Of a stretch of 64,000 nucleotides of DNA, positions 8,196 to 17,396 are shown piece by piece. The notes beneath the pieces were generated by a model. That model saw only the letters and a program-made list of their open reading frames with translations. It had not been told where the DNA came from and ran no database searches. The stretch is from Hominenteromicrobium mulieris. Lineage in GTDB: Bacteria > Bacillota > Clostridia > Oscillospirales > Acutalibacteraceae. Both the position numbers and the translations under genes were made by a program. How positions within the stretch are numbered: position 1 is the stretch's first letter; each line of letters opens with the position of its first letter. The DNA lies in the NCBI RefSeq assembly GCF_020687165.1, contig NZ_JAJEQC010000013.1; one strand, 5' to 3'.

Positions 8196-9261
8196 CTTTA
8201 TGACAAAAATGGTATCGGCTCTTTTGGCGGTGGTGCTCAGCACTGCCGCTTTTTCTGTCACCGCCTTTGCCAGCGGCGGCGAGGAAAGCACGGAGTCCGT
8301 GGTTGAACAGGAAACGGCCGGTGATGTCTCTGATCTGCTTTCCGCTCTGGCCGGCAGCCAGGTCACGGTATCCGTCACCGAGGACGGTATCCAGTTCAGT
8401 TCCGGCGAAAATGACTCCGGGCAGACCGGCACCGTCACCACGGGCGGCGGCAATCTGAATGTCCGCACGGGTGCGGGAATGGACTACACCGCCTTCACCC
8501 AGCTTCCCAACGGAACGACCGTGAAGGTGATCGGCACGGACGGCGACTGGCTGAAGGTCATCCTGCCAGAGAAAATCGGCTATGTCTATTCCGGCTACAT
8601 GACGGTAAGTGACGGCGAGGCTGGCTCCGGGGAAGGTCCTTTCTCTCTGGACGCGGAAACGCTGGAAAATCTGCTGGGGATGCTGGGCGGCGGTCTGAAT
8701 GGCGGTGCCGCCCTGACGCCGGACGGGAACCTTTCGCTGATCGACGATATCGGCAGCCCTACCACCAGTGGCAAACAGTTTATCACAGTGGAAACGAAGA
8801 ACGGCAATGTGTTCTATCTCATTATCGACCGTGACGACGAGGGCGAGGAAACCGTGCATTTTCTGAACCAGGTGGATGAAGCCGACCTCATGGCACTCAC
8901 GGAGGATGGAGAAAAGGCGGAAACACCTATTGTCTGCACCTGTACGGAGAAGTGCCAGGCCGGAGCGGTCAACACTGCTTGCCAGGTCTGCGTAAAAAAC
9001 CTCAGTGAATGTGTTGGCACAGAACAGAAAGATGCGGAGCCCACCGAGCCGGAGAATCCGAAGCCTGAAAAGAAAAACAATACCGGGGCGATCCTGGCGG
9101 TGCTGCTGATCCTTGCAGCCGGAGGCGGCGCGGCAGTCTATTTCCTGGTGCTGAAACCGAAGCAGGGAAAGAAAGTTCCCGCTGATCTGGATGATTTCGA
9201 CCTGGAGGATGAAGAAGAATATCTGACTGAGGACGAGGAAACGGAGGAAAAGAATGAGTAA
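8185..9261 (+). CDS. DUF4366 surface protein with SH3 domain
   Basis: The protein has 358 residues. It has an N-terminal signal peptide (residues 1-30, ending near AFAS), a bacterial SH3 domain near 85-140 (GGGNLNVRTGAG through YVYSGYMTV), and a DUF4366 region. A Cys-rich stretch follows (CTCTEKCQAGAVNTACQVC, about 250-270), then a membrane span near 302-322 and a very acidic cytoplasmic tail. The topology is therefore anchored outside the cell. SH3 domains of this type bind wall peptides, so it probably works with the hydrolase upstream or stabilises mating contacts. The start is ATG 8185 after ACGGAGGG; an ATG at 8161 in frame lacks this spacing. It overlaps topB by 8 bases. Confidence 0.82.
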   Translation: MKHNFMTKMVSALLAVVLSTAAFSVTAFASGGEESTESVVEQETAGDVSDLLSALAGSQVTVSVTEDGIQFSSGENDSGQTGTVTTGGGNLNVRTGAGMDYTAFTQLPNGTTVKVIGTDGDWLKVILPEKIGYVYSGYMTVSDGEAGSGEGPFSLDAETLENLLGMLGGGLNGGAALTPDGNLSLIDDIGSPTTSGKQFITVETKNGNVFYLIIDRDDEGEETVHFLNQVDEADLMALTEDGEKAETPIVCTCTEKCQAGAVNTACQVCVKNLSECVGTEQKDAEPTEPENPKPEKKNNTGAILAVLLILAAGGGAAVYFLVLKPKQGKKVPADLDDFDLEDEEEYLTEDEETEEKNE

Positions 9262-11353
9262 ACTGATTATCGCAGAAAAACCGAGCGTTGCAAAATCTAT
9301 CGCGTCGGCCCTGGGTGCTTCATCCAGGGCCGATGGCTTTTATGAGGGCAGCGGCCTTCTTGTGTCCTGGTGCGTGGGACACCTGGTGTCCCCGATGGAT
9401 GCTGGCGGCTATGACGAGAATTTCAAGAAATGGCGCTATGACGATCTTCCAATTCTGCCGGAGCCGTTCCGTTATGTGCTGACACCGGGCAAGGAGGACA
9501 CCTTTGAAAATCTCTGCGCCCTGATGGACCGCCCCGACGTGGATACCATCGTCAATGCCTGTGACGCCGGACGTGAGGGAGAGCTGATCTTCCGTCTGGT
9601 GTATGAAATGACCGGCTGCTGCAAGCCGGTCCTCCGTCTCTGGATTTCCTCGATGGAGGACAGCGCTATCCGGGAGGGCTTTTCTGATCTGCGCCCCGGC
9701 GCCGATTATGAAGCTCTGTATCAATCTGCCCTCTGCCGCCAGAAAGCGGATTGGCTGGTGGGGATCAATGCCACGCGCCTTTTCTCCGTTCTCTATCACC
9801 GCACCTTGAATGTGGGCCGTGTTCAGACGCCCACACTGGCAATGCTGGCGGAGCGTGACGCGAAGATCACGCTGTTTCACAAGGAAAAGTATCATCTGCT
9901 GCGCCTGACGCTGGACGGAGCCGAAGCGGTGTCAGAGAAGTTCACCGATCCGGCAGAGGCGGAACAGGCAGCGGCGACGTGCAAGGGCGCAGCCATTACC
10001 TGTACTTCCGTCACGAAAGAGCAGAAGAAGGAACAGCCTCCGAAACTCTATGACCTTACCACCTTGCAGCGTGAGGCAAACCGCCTGTTCGGATACACGG
10101 CAAAGCAGACCCTTGACTACGCCCAGAGCCTCTATGAAAAAAAGCTGCTGACCTATCCCCGCACGGACAGCCGGTATCTGACCTCCGACATGGCAGAAAC
10201 AGCCTCCTGCGTGATCCATCTGGCGGCGAACGTGCCGCCCTTTGACGGGATCAGCAACTTCTTCCCGCTGGTGGAGGCCATGATCTCCGACAAGGAGGTA
10301 TCTGACCATCACGCCATTATCCCGACCATGGAGATTGAAAAATCGGATATCAAGGCTTTGCCTCTGGGCGAGCGCAACTTGTTTCTGTTGGTCTGCTGCA
10401 AGCTGCTGTGTGCGTCGGCAAGTCCGTATGAGTATGAGGCAGTCACCGCCACCTTTGACTGCGGCGGCCATTCCTTCACCGCAAAGGGCAAGCGCATCCT
10501 TGCCGAAGGCTGGCGAGAGATCGACCGCATTTTCCGTGCCTTTCTGAAAGAAAAGCCTGCGGATGGGGACGGCGGCACGCTCCCGGACTTCACCGAAGGG
10601 CAGACTTTTGACGGCGCGAAGGTTTCCGTTACCGAGCATTTCACCCAGCCGCCGAAGCCCTACACCGAAGATACCCTCCTGTCCGCTATGGAAAATGCGG
10701 GTAAGGACGATATCCCCGACGAGGCGGAGCGAAAGGGACTTGGCACGCCTGCAACCAGGGCGGCAATCATCGAAAAGCTGGTGGCAGCCGGATTTGTGGA
10801 ACGCAAGGGCAAGAGCCTGATCCCCACAAAAGCCGGTATCAACCTTGTCACGGTCCTGCCGGAGCCGCTGACCTCTCCCATGCTGACGGCGGAATGGGAA
10901 CAAAAATTGACGGAGATCGCAAAGGGCGGCGCTGACCCGGATACCTTCATGGACGGTATCCGCACGATGGTCCAGGAGATCGTGTCCACCTATTCCTGCA
11001 TTTCCGAGGATGGCAAAAAGCTGTTTGCCCCGGAGAAGGAAGTGATCGGCACCTGCCCCCGCTGCGGCCAGCCGGTCTATGAGGGCAAGAAGAACTTTGC
11101 GTGTTCGGATCGGTCCTGCGGTTTCGTCCTCTGGAAAAACGACCGCTTCTGGACGAGCCGCAAGAAGGAACTGACAAAGAAGATGGCAGCGGACCTTTTA
11201 AAAAAGGGACGTACCAATGTCAAGGAAATGTGGTCTGAAAAGAAACAGGCTGCTTATGACGCTGCGGTGATTCTGGATGACACGGGCGGCAAGTACATCA
11301 ATTTTAAGCTGGAATTTCCGAAAAGAAAGGTTGGTGCTGATGGCAGAAAATAA
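9254..11353 (+). CDS. topB: DNA topoisomerase III
   Basis: This 699-residue type IA topoisomerase starts with the Toprim motif (LIIAEKPSVAKSIA) and has the acidic DAGREGE motif near 98-104. The catalytic Tyr301 lies in LTYPRTDSRY. A C-terminal zinc ribbon (CPRCGQ ... CSDRSCGF) lies near 600-625. It passes single strands and decatenates DNA. ICE-borne copies are thought to process the transferred strand or relieve supercoils at oriT. The start ATG 9254 overlaps the preceding stop by 8 bases. All key residues are present. Confidence 0.95.
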   Translation: MSKLIIAEKPSVAKSIASALGASSRADGFYEGSGLLVSWCVGHLVSPMDAGGYDENFKKWRYDDLPILPEPFRYVLTPGKEDTFENLCALMDRPDVDTIVNACDAGREGELIFRLVYEMTGCCKPVLRLWISSMEDSAIREGFSDLRPGADYEALYQSALCRQKADWLVGINATRLFSVLYHRTLNVGRVQTPTLAMLAERDAKITLFHKEKYHLLRLTLDGAEAVSEKFTDPAEAEQAAATCKGAAITCTSVTKEQKKEQPPKLYDLTTLQREANRLFGYTAKQTLDYAQSLYEKKLLTYPRTDSRYLTSDMAETASCVIHLAANVPPFDGISNFFPLVEAMISDKEVSDHHAIIPTMEIEKSDIKALPLGERNLFLLVCCKLLCASASPYEYEAVTATFDCGGHSFTAKGKRILAEGWREIDRIFRAFLKEKPADGDGGTLPDFTEGQTFDGAKVSVTEHFTQPPKPYTEDTLLSAMENAGKDDIPDEAERKGLGTPATRAAIIEKLVAAGFVERKGKSLIPTKAGINLVTVLPEPLTSPMLTAEWEQKLTEIAKGGADPDTFMDGIRTMVQEIVSTYSCISEDGKKLFAPEKEVIGTCPRCGQPVYEGKKNFACSDRSCGFVLWKNDRFWTSRKKELTKKMAADLLKKGRTNVKEMWSEKKQAAYDAAVILDDTGGKYINFKLEFPKRKVGADGRK

Positions 11354-11819
11354 GACTTTGGAACATTTACCCGAAGTGAGGGCGGCGGTGGCTGCCCTCT
11401 CCCCGGAGGATCGGGAACTGTTGGCGGCGGTGCAGGTCTCGCCCTTCAAGCTGACAGCACCGGAACAGTTCAAGGAGTTTGCTGACAACATCGACTATTT
11501 CGTATTTGAGCCAAACATCCACGACCTGAACGATCTGGGCTGGCGGTATCTGGCACAGCACATGGATACGCCGTTACCCCCGGAACTTCTGAAAGCAATC
11601 GACCCTGTTCCTTTTGGCAAGTACGCCATGCAGGAGGAACAGGGCCATTTTACGGAACACGGATATATTTCTCTCTCCGGCGACGAGTGGAACCATGAGC
11701 GCCCTGCGGAGCCGGAGAAAAAGCCCTCCATCCGGGAACGGCTGGAACAGGGCAAGAAGGAATGTGCGGAGAAAAACAAGGCACAGCCACACAAGGAAAA
11801 GGCTGCGCCGGAACTGTAA
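11340..11819 (+). CDS. Short ArdA-like protein with DUF4316-type tail
   Basis: The protein has 159 residues, starting at ATG 11340 inside the topB 3' end (14-base overlap). Residues 40-75 (FVFEPNIHDLNDLGWRYL) match the C-terminal subdomain of ArdA antirestriction proteins, which also occurs in the next gene (EVYPDIHDYDDLGRYYI). It ends with KPSIRERLEQGKKECAEK, nearly the same tail as the next protein. It seems to be a reduced ArdA paralogue, lacking the N-terminal two thirds of the DNA-mimic fold. It might bind a partner subunit, act as a mini-antirestriction protein, or do something else. The family assignment is moderate and the function is inferred. Confidence 0.65.
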   Translation: MAENKTLEHLPEVRAAVAALSPEDRELLAAVQVSPFKLTAPEQFKEFADNIDYFVFEPNIHDLNDLGWRYLAQHMDTPLPPELLKAIDPVPFGKYAMQEEQGHFTEHGYISLSGDEWNHERPAEPEKKPSIRERLEQGKKECAEKNKAQPHKEKAAPEL

Positions 11820-11831
11820 GGAGGTGCTGAT

Positions 11832-13658
11832 ATGCCGTATTACGATCACGACAAGGATTATCCCTTTGCCGCCTTTATCACCAATCTTGGGAAGTACAAT
11901 GAGGGCGAGCTTGTGGGCGAGTGGGTGAAGTTTCCCACCACCGCCGAGGAATTGAAGGAAGTATTTAAGCGTATCGGGATCGGCCAGAAGGATGACTTCG
12001 GCCAGCCCTATGAGGAATGGTTCATCACGGACTATGACTGCTATGTGGACGGTCTTTACAGCAAGCTGGGTGAATATGAGAATCTGGACGAGCTGAATTA
12101 TCTGGCGTCGAAGCTGGATGAAATGAGCGAAAGCGAATACGCACAGTTTCAGGCCGGTATGGAAATGGGCGACCATTGCGGCAGCCTGCAGGAGATCATC
12201 AACCTCACCGAGAATCTGGATTGCTATGAGGTTTACCCCGATATCCATGACTATGACGATCTGGGCCGCTATTACATCGAAGAACTGGACGTTATGCAGG
12301 TGCCAGAGCATTTGCAGAATTACATCGACTATGAGGCCTACGGTCGGGACGTTGCGTTGGAGGAAAACGGCACCTTCACGGATCAGGGCTATGTGCGTGA
12401 TACGGGTGACAGTTTCCATGAGTATTACGACGGTGAGCGTGGCAGTATCCCCGACGAGTACCGGGTAATGACTTTTCAGGACGATCTTCCCGAAGAAGAA
12501 AAATCTGAATGGGCTATGGATATTGCCTTTGACATGGACGAGTTTTTCCGTCAGAACGATCCGCAGTATGCGGCGGAGCACCCGGAGGCACAGGCTGCCA
12601 AGGAGGAACTTTACGAAAACCTGATGGCAGGGCGCATTTCCGCTCTGGATGAAAAGCTGGCGGCGCTGGGGCAGACGCAGGAGGACTATCTTCCTTCGGA
12701 GATCGAAAAATTCAAGGATGCCACGGGCTATGAGGAATTTCTTGATTTTGATCCGGCGGAGGTCAAGGCCGCTTTGGAGGACCCGGAGAAGTCCCATGCG
12801 GATGAAATGCTGTCCGCTGCGGAGAAGGTTGCCTCGGAAAAGATGACTGTGCTTGTAGTGGAACCTATGAAGGAACCCTATGTGAAGGAGATCGACCCCG
12901 ACCTTCATTCCCTGCAGGCAGAGGTTGGCGGTGATATTGGGGCAACCTATCCCTATTCTGACCCGGTGGCGCTGGTCTGCAATGATGAAGGAAAGCTCAT
13001 CGGGCTTGATCTGAACCGTGGGCTGCGGGATGAAAATGGAGAAATTTATGATATCGTAGCAGGGACTTTTTTGGTGGTTGGGCTTGGTGAGGAAGATTTT
13101 GCCTCCCTGTCCCCTGAACTGATTCAGAAATACACGGAACAGTTCAAAACGCCAGAACGATTTATGCAGATCAATGGCAATATCGTTGTTCTTCCTGTCC
13201 CAGCAGAGAAGCAAGACCTCACTTTTCTGCCAGACCGTTTTGAGACCGGCGAGCGTGTGCAGACACCGAGGGGCAGCTTTCAGGTGACGGCCATGAGCCG
13301 GGAGCAGATGGAGGCGGCCGGTTACGGTGTCCACCATATTTCCGATGATGGAAAGTATCTTATCATGGGAAACGGCACACGGGCCTTTGCCGTGGCAGCG
13401 GAGCAGCCGGAAAAGGACAATCCTCTCCGCACGGCAGAAATGACGCTGGAGGATGACTACGGCATGATCGACGGCGTTATCAACAACGGCAGACGCGGCG
13501 AGGAACTGGAGAAGGCGCAGGAACACGCGGAGCAGACGAAGCCGGAGAAGCCTTCCATCCGTGAGCGGTTAGAGGACGCCAAACGGGAGTGTGCCGAGCA
13601 TAAGCCACCGGAGGGCAAGAAGCCCGGCCGTGATGTGCCGGAGCATGACTGCCTATGA
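11832..13658 (+). CDS. ardA: Antirestriction protein ArdA fused to DUF3846/DUF4316-type C-terminus
   Basis: The protein has 608 residues. Residues 1-220 are an ArdA domain, very acidic (AFITNLGKYNEGELVGEW near the start, YPDIHDYDDLGRYYIEEL near 135-155). ArdA mimics B-form DNA and blocks type I restriction enzymes, which helps incoming conjugative DNA survive. Residues ~220-330 are an acidic helical linker. Residues ~335-460 match DUF3846 (MTVLVVEPMKEPYVKEIDPD). A further domain follows, and the C-terminus has KPSIRERLEDAKRECAEH and a basic end. GGAGG at 11820-11824 sets the start. The fusion is usual in Tn1549-like elements. The basic tail after an acidic protein might be a secretion signal (inference). 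Confidence 0.87.
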   Translation: MPYYDHDKDYPFAAFITNLGKYNEGELVGEWVKFPTTAEELKEVFKRIGIGQKDDFGQPYEEWFITDYDCYVDGLYSKLGEYENLDELNYLASKLDEMSESEYAQFQAGMEMGDHCGSLQEIINLTENLDCYEVYPDIHDYDDLGRYYIEELDVMQVPEHLQNYIDYEAYGRDVALEENGTFTDQGYVRDTGDSFHEYYDGERGSIPDEYRVMTFQDDLPEEEKSEWAMDIAFDMDEFFRQNDPQYAAEHPEAQAAKEELYENLMAGRISALDEKLAALGQTQEDYLPSEIEKFKDATGYEEFLDFDPAEVKAALEDPEKSHADEMLSAAEKVASEKMTVLVVEPMKEPYVKEIDPDLHSLQAEVGGDIGATYPYSDPVALVCNDEGKLIGLDLNRGLRDENGEIYDIVAGTFLVVGLGEEDFASLSPELIQKYTEQFKTPERFMQINGNIVVLPVPAEKQDLTFLPDRFETGERVQTPRGSFQVTAMSREQMEAAGYGVHHISDDGKYLIMGNGTRAFAVAAEQPEKDNPLRTAEMTLEDDYGMIDGVINNGRRGEELEKAQEHAEQTKPEKPSIRERLEDAKRECAEHKPPEGKKPGRDVPEHDCL

Positions 13659-13852
13659 GCCGAAGCAAGAAATGGCGGCTGGAATGGGCGTTCTTCCTGG
13701 GTGACAACGGCAGGCGGCAGTATAACCATATCTGTAAAAAATGTGTTCACGGCTGCAAGCAGAGTTTCCGGGCGTGTCTGGTCGCTTGCCCGCATTACAG
13801 TTCCAAACGGTCTAAAATCTGTGAGGATAAGGGGGCGAAAAACGCAGAATAA
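13655..13852 (+). CDS. Small basic cysteine-rich ICE protein
   Basis: This 65-residue protein is strongly basic and has six cysteines (CKKCVHGCKQSFRACLVACP plus one near the end), suggesting a small metal-binding fold. It starts at ATG 13655, overlapping the ArdA stop by 4 bases, and is the last gene of the plus-strand transfer operon. Similar short proteins beginning MSRSKKWRLEW occur at this position in related elements, as far as I recall; no function is known. Nucleic acid binding would fit its charge and cysteine pattern but is not shown. Confidence 0.65.
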   Translation: MSRSKKWRLEWAFFLGDNGRRQYNHICKKCVHGCKQSFRACLVACPHYSSKRSKICEDKGAKNAE

Positions 13853-13963
13853 TTCCCTGTATTCGTATTTTCAAAGGGAGCCTTTATGATTTTTCATGTG
13901 TCGGTCTGCTTGCTGGAACATGGAGAAAAAGGCTTGATTTCAAACACTTTCTGATACATAAAA

Positions 13964-14015
13964 CGGGAGTACAGCTTTTCGGTTTGTCCGATTGACTGTA
14001 CTCCCGCTTTTTTAT
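13964..14015. terminator. Bidirectional terminator between transfer operon and BRO-like gene
   Basis: A perfect 11-bp inverted repeat (13964-13974 with 13996-14006) is followed by a T-run on the plus strand, with A-rich sequence before it for the minus strand. It separates the convergent transcripts ending at 13852 and 14012. Confidence 0.85.
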
Positions 14016-14890
14016 TTGTTTTCGTCATTATCAGGTTTTTCCGTTTCCGCTACACTTTCTATCATGTCAACGACTACGGCATTAAGCTGTGCGGCGTTCT
14101 GCGATGTAATGACTGGTCGCCCGGTATCCTTTTCAATATCCTGTCGAACCTGACCGGCATAGCTGCCGCCACGACGGGCAATCTTCTGACTTTCAGAAAA
14201 TCCTTCCGGCTGATGTGCTTTTGACAGTTCTGTGGTTGTTGCCTCTGCAAGCATATTCAGAACAATTTCCATCGTACTCATATTATCACGGAGGTTTTCC
14301 TTTTTCAGACCTTTTAATTTCTTATATTGCCGAGTAGTCATGCCGGACCATGCTTTCGTAATCTCATCGGTGAGAATGGCATACTCTTTTCCTTGCTGCA
14401 CGCCACGCTCCTGCCATTCAGCGGTAAGCTCGTTACGGACACGGATGGAAAGGAGCCGCTGATGAATCCAGTCTGTATCATAGCCTTTTTTCTGATAGGT
14501 TTCCAATGCACGGTCGATTGCCTGTTCCGGGTCGATCGTTTCTTCAATGCGTTCACGACCAACCTGGGCAAGCCAGAGTTTGAACGGTTCAGCTTTAGGT
14601 GACGGAATTGACTGAATAATGCGTAAAAGCTGTTCAGCCGTTGCCGCTAGCACCTTACGCTTTTTGCCTGTTGCGCCCATCATTGCTACCTGGGGACAAT
14701 TTGTCCCCAGGTAGCTTGCAAGCTGTTCGTCACGCTTACGCATTTTTTTGAGATAGTCTGTTGGATTGGAACTATCTGTCAGGACAGCGATAACATCCAC
14801 AACGGAGAAATACCATTCTTCCTGTTCTTCGTCCCATGCGGTGCGTATTTTTCTATCTTCAAAAAGCTGGATGGAATTATTTTCGTCCAT
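14012..14890 (-). CDS. BRO-N / DinD-like protein (phage antirepressor type)
   Basis: The protein has 292 residues. The N-terminal ~110 residues form a BRO-N domain (IRTAWDEEQEEWYFSVVDVI, then a Trp-containing DNA-binding core), and the remainder resembles the DNA-damage-inducible DinD/antirepressor family. BRO-N domains bind DNA. In phages and ICEs such proteins often control lytic or excision switches, and DinD opposes RecA activity. The start ATG 14890 is chosen because AAGGAGG lies 9 bases upstream; an in-frame TTG three codons earlier directly abuts that site. It is transcribed opposite to the transfer operon. A role in ICE induction after DNA damage is plausible but inferred. Confidence 0.72.
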   Translation of the reverse strand: MDENNSIQLFEDRKIRTAWDEEQEEWYFSVVDVIAVLTDSSNPTDYLKKMRKRDEQLASYLGTNCPQVAMMGATGKKRKVLAATAEQLLRIIQSIPSPKAEPFKLWLAQVGRERIEETIDPEQAIDRALETYQKKGYDTDWIHQRLLSIRVRNELTAEWQERGVQQGKEYAILTDEITKAWSGMTTRQYKKLKGLKKENLRDNMSTMEIVLNMLAEATTTELSKAHQPEGFSESQKIARRGGSYAGQVRQDIEKDTGRPVITSQNAAQLNAVVVDMIESVAETEKPDNDENK

Positions 14891-15133
14891 GCGCTTCAAC
14901 CTCCTTAGAGTATGTATTTTAATTTTAACATGAAAGGGTTTCTATTTCTATAAGAGAAGCAAATTTCGCCGTAGTAGGCGTTGTGGGAATGTGCGTAAAC
15001 TGCCAGGATTGTGAGGCTGTGGGAAAGCTGTTTGCAGACCTGTGGGAAAAGGCTTGTCTTTTTCCATCAGGCTGTGAATGGCTTTTCCATCGGCACGAGC
15101 GGCAGTTTTCCATATTTCCATGACGCAAGAAAA

Positions 15134-15466
15134 TCATCCAACGATCAGCCAGTACACCGTCAGCGGCACATACCACACTGCCACGATCAGCCGCCATGTC
15201 AGAACGAAACCACCGATCACACCGCCGATAATAAAGTTCAGTGCAAACAGGGCGATCCCTCCACCCAGGGAGCCGCCGCCCGGCACGATCCAGAGGCACA
15301 TCCGATGGAGTCCAAACGGCAGCCCACAGAGTATCCAGAGCCATACATAGTCAAGCTCTCCGTTCTTCACGCAGGCAGATTTGAAGATACAATACAGGAT
15401 CAGTGCCATGGTCACGGGCAATACGCTTTTGAAGAAAAATGCTTTGATTGCTTCGCTTCTTGTCAT
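15134..15466 (-). CDS. DUF6050 family small membrane protein
   Basis: The protein has 110 residues and four predicted membrane spans (near 12-32, 40-58, 65-85, 88-106). The start ATG 15466 follows AAGGAGG by 8 bases; an upstream in-frame ATG at 15493 lacks a site. Proteins of this kind accompany the relaxase genes of Tn1549-like elements. Function unknown. Its location downstream of the relaxase on the same strand suggests co-transcription with the mobilisation genes. Confidence 0.65.
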   Translation of the reverse strand: MTRSEAIKAFFFKSVLPVTMALILYCIFKSACVKNGELDYVWLWILCGLPFGLHRMCLWIVPGGGSLGGGIALFALNFIIGGVIGGFVLTWRLIVAVWYVPLTVYWLIVG

Positions 15467-15537
15467 CGGTAAAACCTCCTTCCGCAGTTCCATTATACAG
15501 GATGCCGGGAGCTGCGCCCAGCGTCTTTCAAAGAAAT

Positions 15538-16881
15538 TTATTCCAGTTCATGCCGCCGCTGTTGTTCCTGGTCCTTTGGAACGGCCAGCAGCGCATCCAC
15601 ATTCTGCTTGACGGTATCGTATTCCTGTGTTTCGGTTCTTGCGGTTTTGAACTCCGTAAGGAGCCGTTCCTTTTCTGCGTTGAGATTAGCAAGCTCCGTT
15701 TTCATGCTTTCAGTTGTCGGCAGCGGCACAGCCCCCAGCCGTTTCAATTCTCTGGCGGCCGCTTCAAAAAGGATGATTTCGCTCTCATGCCCCCGCAGAA
15801 ACTTTTCCTTATCGCCGGATTTACGGTAACGGTCGTAGATCGGTTTCAACTGGCGATAGGTGGTAGCGTGCTTCATCACAAGGGTAAGTTCGGCACTTCT
15901 GCTTTCTATTCGCTTGATCTCCGTATGAGTGGTATCCCTGCGCTCAGACACGGCGGCCAACTTGCTTTCCAGTTCTCCATAGCTGCTTATCCCGTGTTCG
16001 GTCAGGAAATTCATGGTCTTGGCGGCTTGTTTCAGATTGTTCAACTTCGCCCAATGGGTGAAGCCTGCGCTCTGCTGTGCCTTAATGTTATTCTGGATAT
16101 CAATGAGCAGGCTGATCTTCCCGTTCTGCTGTTTCAGCTGGCGGGAAGGTCTGGAGCGTCCAGCAATCCGGGCGGCAAGGGCTTCTTCGGTGTAATCCAC
16201 ACCAAGGGTTTTCAGACGGGTGAACCGTTCCTGATCCGGTGCTTTGGCGGAGATATACTTGCCGCGCTTAATCTCATAACCTTCTCTCTGCAGGCGGCGA
16301 AGCAGTTCTTCTAAATCGGAACAGGCTGGTAGGAGCCGGTCGATGGCCGCTTTTAGCTTCGCCTTATAGCTGATGCCGTTCTGTGTGGCCTGATGTTCAA
16401 TATAGCTCTTGCCCTTGTCCTGTCCGGGAATGATGACGGACAAGCCGTGTTCCTTGCAAAGCCGGTCGGAGGTGCGGCGGATATCGTGATAGCTTCGCTT
16501 GTTGGAATGATAGTGCTTGTAATCCACAAAGCTGACCGCATTAAAAATCAGGTGGTTATGAACATGATCTTTGTCTATGTGGGTGGTAAGGACAAACTCA
16601 TACTTGCCGCCCAGGATTTCTTTTGCAAGCTCCATGCCGATTTCATGGGCCTGCTCCGGCGTGACTTCCCCAGGCTGAAAGGCTTGGATCAGATGGCGGC
16701 CCAGGTTCGTTCCCTTGTCGATGGCATGGCGACGGGTCCAGGAAAATTCGATATCCGCAGTTTCGGCAGTGCAGCCATAGGAGGATACAAGCAGCTTTCC
16801 GTCCGTCTTTTCCGGGTTGCAGATATAGTCAATGGCTGCTTTCAGCGTTGACTTGATAGGATGTGTCTTTGTAACTGCCAT
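15538..16881 (-). CDS. mobA: MOBP-type relaxase
   Basis: The protein has 447 residues. The N-terminal relaxase domain has an early conserved Tyr/Cys region (AAIDYICNPEKT) and the metal-binding HUH-type motif in THIDKDHVHNHLIFNAV near residues 100-116. The C-terminal half is a long charged helix region. The enzyme nicks oriT and stays bound to the 5' end, piloting single-stranded DNA through the type IV channel. The start ATG 16881 lies within mobC (40-base overlap), as usual for mobilisation operons. The length is normal. Confidence 0.93.
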   Translation of the reverse strand: MAVTKTHPIKSTLKAAIDYICNPEKTDGKLLVSSYGCTAETADIEFSWTRRHAIDKGTNLGRHLIQAFQPGEVTPEQAHEIGMELAKEILGGKYEFVLTTHIDKDHVHNHLIFNAVSFVDYKHYHSNKRSYHDIRRTSDRLCKEHGLSVIIPGQDKGKSYIEHQATQNGISYKAKLKAAIDRLLPACSDLEELLRRLQREGYEIKRGKYISAKAPDQERFTRLKTLGVDYTEEALAARIAGRSRPSRQLKQQNGKISLLIDIQNNIKAQQSAGFTHWAKLNNLKQAAKTMNFLTEHGISSYGELESKLAAVSERRDTTHTEIKRIESRSAELTLVMKHATTYRQLKPIYDRYRKSGDKEKFLRGHESEIILFEAAARELKRLGAVPLPTTESMKTELANLNAEKERLLTEFKTARTETQEYDTVKQNVDALLAVPKDQEQQRRHELE

Positions 16882-17171
16882 ATCTCGTCCAGCCTTTCTC
16901 GTATCTCGTCCATATCGGCCTGATACGCAGGGCCTCCGGCATTGATCCGCTTGGCAATCTGATTGATGTTCCGGCCAATGGCAGCAAGCTCTTTGGTGAA
17001 CGCCTTGATATCTGCGGTGTCCGTATAGATGATATATCCGTCAATCGCCATCTTGCGGAGGTAGGCACCATATCTGCGTGTGGGTAGCTGGCTCATTTTC
17101 TCGTCTATGAGCCGTTTTTCGTCCTCCGTAACATAGAATTTCATTTGGATATTCCGCTTTCGGTTTGCCAT
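16842..17171 (-). CDS. mobC: Relaxosome accessory protein MobC
   Basis: The protein has 109 residues. An N-terminal ribbon-helix-helix-like DNA-binding region (MANRKRNIQMKFYVTEDEKR) precedes the conserved MobC region (LAAIGRNINQIAKRINAGG). MobC binds near oriT and helps the relaxase melt and nick DNA. The start ATG 17171 is set by GGAGG a few bases upstream; the longer open frame reaching 17264 runs through the likely oriT. It is the first gene of the minus-strand mobilisation operon. Confidence 0.9.
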   Translation of the reverse strand: MANRKRNIQMKFYVTEDEKRLIDEKMSQLPTRRYGAYLRKMAIDGYIIYTDTADIKAFTKELAAIGRNINQIAKRINAGGPAYQADMDEIRERLDEIWQLQRHILSSQR

Positions 17172-17209
17172 GCGCCGCCTCCGTTCTTCATAAGGGTTTG
17201 GGATTATCC

Positions 17210-17285
17210 CAACAAGCAATTTTGAATTTTCGGGTAAGGGACCTGAAAATCTCAAAATTCGCAAGCGGGTACTCGCTTGCTGTGC
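17210..17285. other. Candidate origin of transfer (oriT)
   Basis: Upstream of mobC lie two adjacent inverted repeats. The first pairs 17218-17231 with 17245-17259 (8 + 6 bp with one bulge). The second is GCAAGCG (17261-17267) with CGCTTGC (17274-17280), followed by another GCTTGC. Inverted repeats just before mobC are the usual place for a MOBP oriT. The nick site cannot be read with certainty. Confidence 0.5.
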
Positions 17286-17396
17286 TTGCTACTGTAACCC
17301 TACCCTCATTCTCCCTCTACTAATACTACAATTTGAAACGGAGATTTTGGCTATTTTCATCTAAAAATCTTTAATAGCATGGGCGTTCATCAAAAT

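Noticed and set aside
14948..15121. 57-codon minus-strand frame between the BRO-like and DUF6050 genes, starting MEIWKTAARADGK
   Set aside because: No ribosome binding site, no recognisable family and a Pro/Arg/Leu-rich end. It could be a small ICE gene but cannot be supported from sequence alone.
14232..16851. Plus-strand frames opposite the BRO-like, DUF6050 and relaxase genes
   Set aside because: Low-complexity translations without motifs; the minus-strand genes are clear.
17172..17264. N-terminal extension of MobC
   Set aside because: The extension is encoded by the inverted repeats of the likely oriT, and ATG 17171 has a good ribosome binding site.
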